NCBI GenBank assembly: GCA_964473865.1
Contig: CAYYQN010000006.1
Location: 62,001 to 126,000 of the forward strand
Direction of reading: 5' to 3'
Length of the DNA stretch: 64,000 nt
Origin: CAIMUX01 sp964473865
GTDB taxonomy: Bacteria; Eisenbacteria; RBG-16-71-46; CAIMUX01
Every line of letters begins with the position of its first letter. Positions within the stretch are counted from its first letter, which is position 1. Under the pieces are notes generated by a model. That model made no database searches and was not told the origin of the DNA. It saw only the letters and a program-made list of their open reading frames with translations. A program made the position numbers and the translations under genes. Shown piece after piece: positions 60,186 through 64,000 of the stretch.

Positions 60186-61079
60186 ATGGGCGAGTTCCTG
60201 GGCTCTCTGGCCGCGCACTCCTTCCTGCAGAACGCCCTCTGTGCGGGGCTACTGGCGAGCGTGGCCTGCGGGGTGGTGGGCGCCTGGGTGGTCACCCGAC
60301 GCATCACGGTGATCGCCGGGAGCATCGCCCACGCCGTCCTCGGCGGAATGGGCGCCGCGTACTACCTGCGCGTGGTGAAGCACTGGGAGTGGCTGAGCCC
60401 GCTCCATGGCGCGGTGGTCGCGGCCCTCCTGGCCGCGCTCGCGATCGGCTGGATGAAGGCCCGCGGAGACGAGCGTGAGGACACGGTGATCTCGGCGCTC
60501 TGGTCGATCGGCATCGCGGTGGGCGTGCTCTTCCTGTTCCTGACGCCCGGGTACAAGACCGACCTCATGAGCTACCTGTTCGGCAACATCATCATGGTCG
60601 ACGCCGCGGCCTTGCGGTTGCTCATGGCTCTCGACGCGGTGGTGCTGGTGGCCGCGGTGGTCTTCTACAATCCGCTGCTGGCAGTCTGTTTCGACGAGGA
60701 GTTCGCTCGGCTGCGGGGCATCAACGTCCAGTTCTTCTATACGCTGCTCCTTTGTCTGACGGCGCTCACCATCGTCACCTTGATCTACGTCGTCGGGGTG
60801 GTGATGGTGATCGCCCTGATCACGCTGCCGGTGTCCGTGGCGGGCCGCTTCTCGCGGCGGCTCTGGCAGATGATGGCGCTTTCCGCCCTGCTGTGCGCGC
60901 TGCTCACGACCGCCGGGTTGGCCATCAGCTACCAGCCGGATCTTCCGGTGGGGGCGACCACGATCCTGCTCACCGCGGCGGTCTACGCGGTCGTCAGCCT
61001 GGGCGCCGGGCTGCGCCAGGAGAGGAGCAGGCGCGCGTCGACCCGGGCCGCGGCAAAACGAGGAGGAGTGCCGAAGTGA
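60186..61079 (+). CDS. znuB: Zinc/manganese ABC transporter permease (ZnuB-like)
   Basis: A 297-residue membrane protein with eight to nine helices. AHSFLQNALCAGLLASVACG is the first helix, and GVVGAWVVTRRITVIAGSIA with HAVLGGMGAAYYL the next, the standard ABC-3 (PF00950) pattern. DEREDTVISALWSIGIAVGV and LMSYLFGNIIMVDAAALRLL follow, and LIYVVGVVMVIALITLPVSV is the typical late helix. ATG 60186 is close behind the ATPase stop. With the preceding two genes it forms a complete high-affinity metal importer. It ends 36 bases before the permease-HflK gene. Confidence 0.9.
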   Translation: MGEFLGSLAAHSFLQNALCAGLLASVACGVVGAWVVTRRITVIAGSIAHAVLGGMGAAYYLRVVKHWEWLSPLHGAVVAALLAALAIGWMKARGDEREDTVISALWSIGIAVGVLFLFLTPGYKTDLMSYLFGNIIMVDAAALRLLMALDAVVLVAAVVFYNPLLAVCFDEEFARLRGINVQFFYTLLLCLTALTIVTLIYVVGVVMVIALITLPVSVAGRFSRRLWQMMALSALLCALLTTAGLAISYQPDLPVGATTILLTAAVYAVVSLGAGLRQERSRRASTRAAAKRGGVPK

Positions 61080-61115
61080 CGGCTGGTCTCGCCATAGTCA
61101 GGACGCCATGACGCC

Positions 61116-63488
61116 ATGATGCCGCTGTTGCGCGAAGTGGTCGGCATCCTGAACGAGATGGCGATCTATCTCCTCCTCGGCTTCTTCCTGGCGGGGCTGC
61201 TCCACGTCATCCTGCAGAAGCGGCCGGGGATGTTGGCGCCCCTCGCGGGCCCGGGCGCCAAACCGGTCTTCCTGGCGGCGCTCATCGGTACGCCGATGTC
61301 TCTTTGTTCGTGCAGCGTGCTCCCGACCGGCGTGCAGCTGGCGCGAAACGGGGCCCGCAAAGGCGCGGTGGCGTCCTTTCTCATCACCTGCCCCGAGACG
61401 GACGTGGTCTCGGTGACCCTTACCTACACGCTGCTCGGACCCTTCATGGCCGTGTTCCGTTGGGTTGCGGCAATGGTGACCGGCATCAGCGCCGGACTGG
61501 TCATCAACCTCCTCGACCCGCGGCCGCGGCCGGCCGGTCCGGTCGTGCCGGGCGGGACGGATCGGGCGGCCGGCGCGCCCGCTGCCGAGCCATCGGCCGC
61601 CCCGAGCCAACAAGCCGCGCCCCCATCGTGCGAGGACGGTTCTTGCGCCGCTGTGCGGCAGTTGCGTCCCCGAGGCTGGCTGGCCGAGACGCTTTACTAC
61701 GGCTTTGTCGAGCTCTTTGATGATCTCCTCCTGCCGTTGCTCCTCGGGATCACCATTGGCGCGGTCCTCACGGTTCTGGTTCCCACGTCGAGCCTCACCC
61801 GGTTCGCGGGCGATCCGGTATTGAGCTACGCGGCCATGCTTCTCATCGGGATACCGCTCTACGTCTGTGCCAGCGCGTCAACGCCGATCGCAGTCGGACT
61901 CATCGCCGGCGGAATCAGCCCGGGTGCGGCCCTGGTCTTCCTGCTGGCCGGGCCGGCCACGAATGCGGCGAGCATCCTCGTCCTGGCGAAACAGTTCGGG
62001 CGGCTGATCTTCGGGATCTACCTCTCCATGATCGGCCTGGTGGCGGTGGCGATGGGACTGCTGCTCGACTTCATCGTGAAGCAGGGGCTTCTGGCCGCGC
62101 CCGACCCGTTGACGCGGATCGCCGGCGAGTCCACGTTGCTTGCCTGGCTCGGGACCCTGGTCTTCCTCGGATTGGCCCTGTGGAGTCTCTGGCGGCGGCG
62201 TGCGGACCGGCGATTCCTCGCCTGGCTCGAGCGCAGGTTTGGCTGGCGCGTGCGCGCTCGCTCGCTCGCCGGTGCCGTACTGGCGATCGTCCTGCTGGGG
62301 TGGCTTTCCAGCGGTCTCTTCAGCGTGAAGGCGGGGGAGCGGGCCGCAGTCACCCGGTTCGGCGCCGTCACGGCGGCCGACCTGGGTCCCGGGCTTCACT
62401 ATCATTGGCCCGCGCCGATCGGCCGGGTGCACCTCGCGCAAGTGGGAACGATCCGGCGCGTGGAGATCGGATTCCGCACCGGGCCGGCCTCCGGAGCTTC
62501 GGCCTCTTCCGGTGCGGTCTTCGCGGGCTCAGCTCAGCCGGGCCCAACCGTCGCCGGTCGGGCCGCCGGCGGGGCTCGCGGCCGAAAGGGCGCCCCTTCC
62601 GCCTCCCTGGTGACTCCGGGCCCGCAGGACGAGGGCGTCGCCAGACCCGGTCAGCTGGCCACCCATGGCGCGCCGACCGAATCGTGGATGCTGACCGGTG
62701 ACGAGAACATCGTCGACGTCCAGGCCGTTGCGCAATATCAGGTGCAGGACTCACCGCAGGCGCTGCGGGCATTCCTCTTCGGCCTGGAGGATCCGGACCG
62801 CCTGGTGCGGGCGGCCGCGGTGGGTGCGTTGCAGCAGGCGCTCGGCGGGCGCGGCATCGAGTCGATCCTCACGGAAGACCGCGCTGCCGTGGAACGGCAG
62901 GTCCGGGAGGATCTGATGCAGCCGAGCCTCGATGCCTGGGGGAGCGGCATCCGGGTCGTGGACTTCCGGCTGGTCTCGGTGCACGCCCCGACGCCGGTGC
63001 ACTGGGCGTTTCGGGATATTGCCGGAGCGGTGGAGGACGCGCGGAACTACGAGAACCAGGCGCGCGAATACTCGGAGCGGATCGTGCGCGAGGCCCAGGG
63101 AGACAGCGCGCGCGGCGTGTTCCTGGCCCAGGGACAAGCCGCGGAGCGCGTGCGCACGGCCGAAGGCGAGGCGGACGCCTTCCTGGATCAGAGCGGCGAG
63201 TACCGCCGCGCGCCCGGGCTTACCCGCTCGCGCCTCTACTTTGAGAAGCTGGATGCCGTGCTGCCCGGGATGGACCTCTATATCGACCTCACCAGTTCTC
63301 GTGGACCCGGGCCATCGATCTGGATCAAGCGGGGACCCGGTTACGAGGGGCTGCCGTTTTCGGGAGACGTCGCCCCGGCGTCCCCGGGCGGCGGGTCGCG
63401 TTCTGTCATGCGCGGCGGGAGCACCGCGCCCCGATCGGCCGGATCCGGCGCCGCGGGAACCGGCGGGGCCCAGGGAGAGCTGCGGTGA
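61116..63488 (+). CDS. Fusion: SO_0444-type Cu/Zn permease + HflK SPFH protein
   Basis: A 790-residue protein with two modules. Residues 1-355 form a permease with eight or so helices: IGTPMSLCSCSVLPTGVQL (Cys64, Cys66), SFLITCPETDVVSVTLTYTL, a linker with PPSCEDGSCAAV (about 171-179), and PLYVCASASTPIAVGLIAGG. This matches the DUF318/SO_0444 Cu/Zn efflux permease family. One more helix (about 383-403) begins an HflK-type module: GERAAVTRFGAVTAADLGPG, LHYHWPAPIGRVHLAQVGTI, a low-complexity insert (about 455-520), then WMLTGDENIVDVQAVAQYQV, AVEDARNYENQAREYSERIV and a coiled coil to about 700. HflK normally stands alone (about 400 residues). The fusion suggests that an SPFH scaffold is built onto the transporter. 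Confidence 0.82.
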   Translation: MMPLLREVVGILNEMAIYLLLGFFLAGLLHVILQKRPGMLAPLAGPGAKPVFLAALIGTPMSLCSCSVLPTGVQLARNGARKGAVASFLITCPETDVVSVTLTYTLLGPFMAVFRWVAAMVTGISAGLVINLLDPRPRPAGPVVPGGTDRAAGAPAAEPSAAPSQQAAPPSCEDGSCAAVRQLRPRGWLAETLYYGFVELFDDLLLPLLLGITIGAVLTVLVPTSSLTRFAGDPVLSYAAMLLIGIPLYVCASASTPIAVGLIAGGISPGAALVFLLAGPATNAASILVLAKQFGRLIFGIYLSMIGLVAVAMGLLLDFIVKQGLLAAPDPLTRIAGESTLLAWLGTLVFLGLALWSLWRRRADRRFLAWLERRFGWRVRARSLAGAVLAIVLLGWLSSGLFSVKAGERAAVTRFGAVTAADLGPGLHYHWPAPIGRVHLAQVGTIRRVEIGFRTGPASGASASSGAVFAGSAQPGPTVAGRAAGGARGRKGAPSASLVTPGPQDEGVARPGQLATHGAPTESWMLTGDENIVDVQAVAQYQVQDSPQALRAFLFGLEDPDRLVRAAAVGALQQALGGRGIESILTEDRAAVERQVREDLMQPSLDAWGSGIRVVDFRLVSVHAPTPVHWAFRDIAGAVEDARNYENQAREYSERIVREAQGDSARGVFLAQGQAAERVRTAEGEADAFLDQSGEYRRAPGLTRSRLYFEKLDAVLPGMDLYIDLTSSRGPGPSIWIKRGPGYEGLPFSGDVAPASPGGGSRSVMRGGSTAPRSAGSGAAGTGGAQGELR

Positions 63489-63534
63489 ATCCAGGAATCA
63501 TGGTCGCGGAGACGTTCCGACGGGAGGTGCAGCC

Positions 63535-64000
63535 GTGAGACGCTATGGACGGGTGTTGATTGCCGTCGCCGGCCTGGCCTGGATCGGCAGCGCGTTCTTC
63601 GCGGTTCCGGTCACCGAGTATGCGATCGTGCTCCGCTTCGGTAGTCCGGTGCGCATCGTGAACACGCCGGGCCTGGCCATGAAGCTGCCCTTCCCGGTCG
63701 ACCGGGTGGCCCGCTTCGACCGGCGGCTCCTGGTCTTCGATCTGCCGGGGCCCGACGAACCGGCCCGCGAGCTTCTCACCCGGGACAAGAAGAACATCGA
63801 GGTGCAGAGCTACGCCTGTTGGAGGGTGCGGGACCCGCTCCGGTTCCTGCAGACCGTGGGCGGACGGGACGGTGCCGAGTCGTACCTGCGCGACATCTTT
63901 GTCTCGGAACTGGGTCAGCAGCTCGGTCGGCACGACCTGTCGGCGCTCATTTCCGTCAATCCCGCCGAGCTGCGGCTGACGGAGATCGCGGGCGCGGTGC
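63535..64000 (+). CDS. hflC: HflC SPFH-domain protein, truncated by window edge
   Basis: The first 155 codons of an HflC protein. GTG 63535 has CGGGAGGTGC upstream. A single helix (about residues 6-24, RVLIAVAGLAWIGSAFFAVP) is followed by TEYAIVLRFGSPVRIVNTPG, LAMKLPFPVDRVARFDRRLL, RDKKNIEVQSYACWRVRDPL and ALISVNPAEL, the standard HflC/SPFH sequence. It pairs with HflK in a membrane complex that controls FtsH protease. Its gene begins 46 bases after the permease-HflK stop, so they are probably co-transcribed. Confidence 0.88.
   Translation, partial: MRRYGRVLIAVAGLAWIGSAFFAVPVTEYAIVLRFGSPVRIVNTPGLAMKLPFPVDRVARFDRRLLVFDLPGPDEPARELLTRDKKNIEVQSYACWRVRDPLRFLQTVGGRDGAESYLRDIFVSELGQQLGRHDLSALISVNPAELRLTEIAGAV

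Overview
The window is about two-thirds G+C, densely packed and uninterrupted by rRNA, tRNA, CRISPR or intact insertion sequences. Three large secreted proteins end in a FlgD-like immunoglobulin-type C-terminal domain. Together with several predicted lipoproteins, a porin and HflK/HflC-type SPFH proteins, this suggests a diderm bacterium of the FCB supergroup or a neighbouring candidate phylum (Candidatus Eisenbacteria is my best guess, by inference only). Many genes start with GTG or TTG, carry GGAGG-type ribosome binding sites and overlap by four bases (ATGA or GTGA), which points to translational coupling.

Layout. Positions 1-5333: 5'-partial secreted DUF6599-like gene, methyltransferase, proline biosynthesis (proC) and a three-gene ABC-2 exporter. 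Positions 5544-12192: a giant PAS/GAF/GGDEF/EAL c-di-GMP protein, then an OmpR-type response regulator with its histidine kinase. Positions 12321-16177: NCS1 permease, a FlgD-tailed secreted protein and a beta-propeller glycosidase-like lipoprotein. Positions 16026-18547 (minus): cystathionine gamma-lyase/synthase and cystathionine beta-synthase, coupled, giving transsulfuration. Positions 18807-23830 (minus): a run of small metabolic and hypothetical genes. Positions 24421-31736: membrane glycosyltransferase-like protein, TrpF-like, acetate-transporter-like, PhzF, SpoIIE phosphatase, DinB and phosphatase genes. Positions 32175-38601: a repeat lipoprotein, a FlgD-tailed protein, a transposase remnant and an aspartyl protease with PDZ domain. 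Positions 38813-42153: CoA-binding, kinase-like, porin and Cys-rich hypothetical genes. Positions 42186-51828: glycogen branching enzyme with a 300-residue disordered-looking head, a 1071-residue secreted glycosidase-like protein and glycogen phosphorylase. Positions 52014-57743 (minus): zinc-ribbon protein, COG4586/4587/3694-type ABC exporter, thioesterase, a second transsulfuration enzyme and a DUF134-NifX fusion. Positions 58070-64000 (plus): zinc importer znuA-znuC-znuB, then one protein that fuses an SO_0444-type Cu/Zn permease to HflK, then hflC running off the edge.

The most unusual content is the metal/SPFH cluster at the right end (58070-64000). A zinc importer carrying added histidine-rich segments on two subunits is followed by a metal-permease-HflK fusion and hflC. 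Other items worth attention are the DUF134-NifX fusion with a recognisable promoter and palindrome, the branching enzyme's long basic head, the phage-fibre-like lipoprotein with three internal repeats, and four separate short tandem repeats in or next to intergenic DNA.
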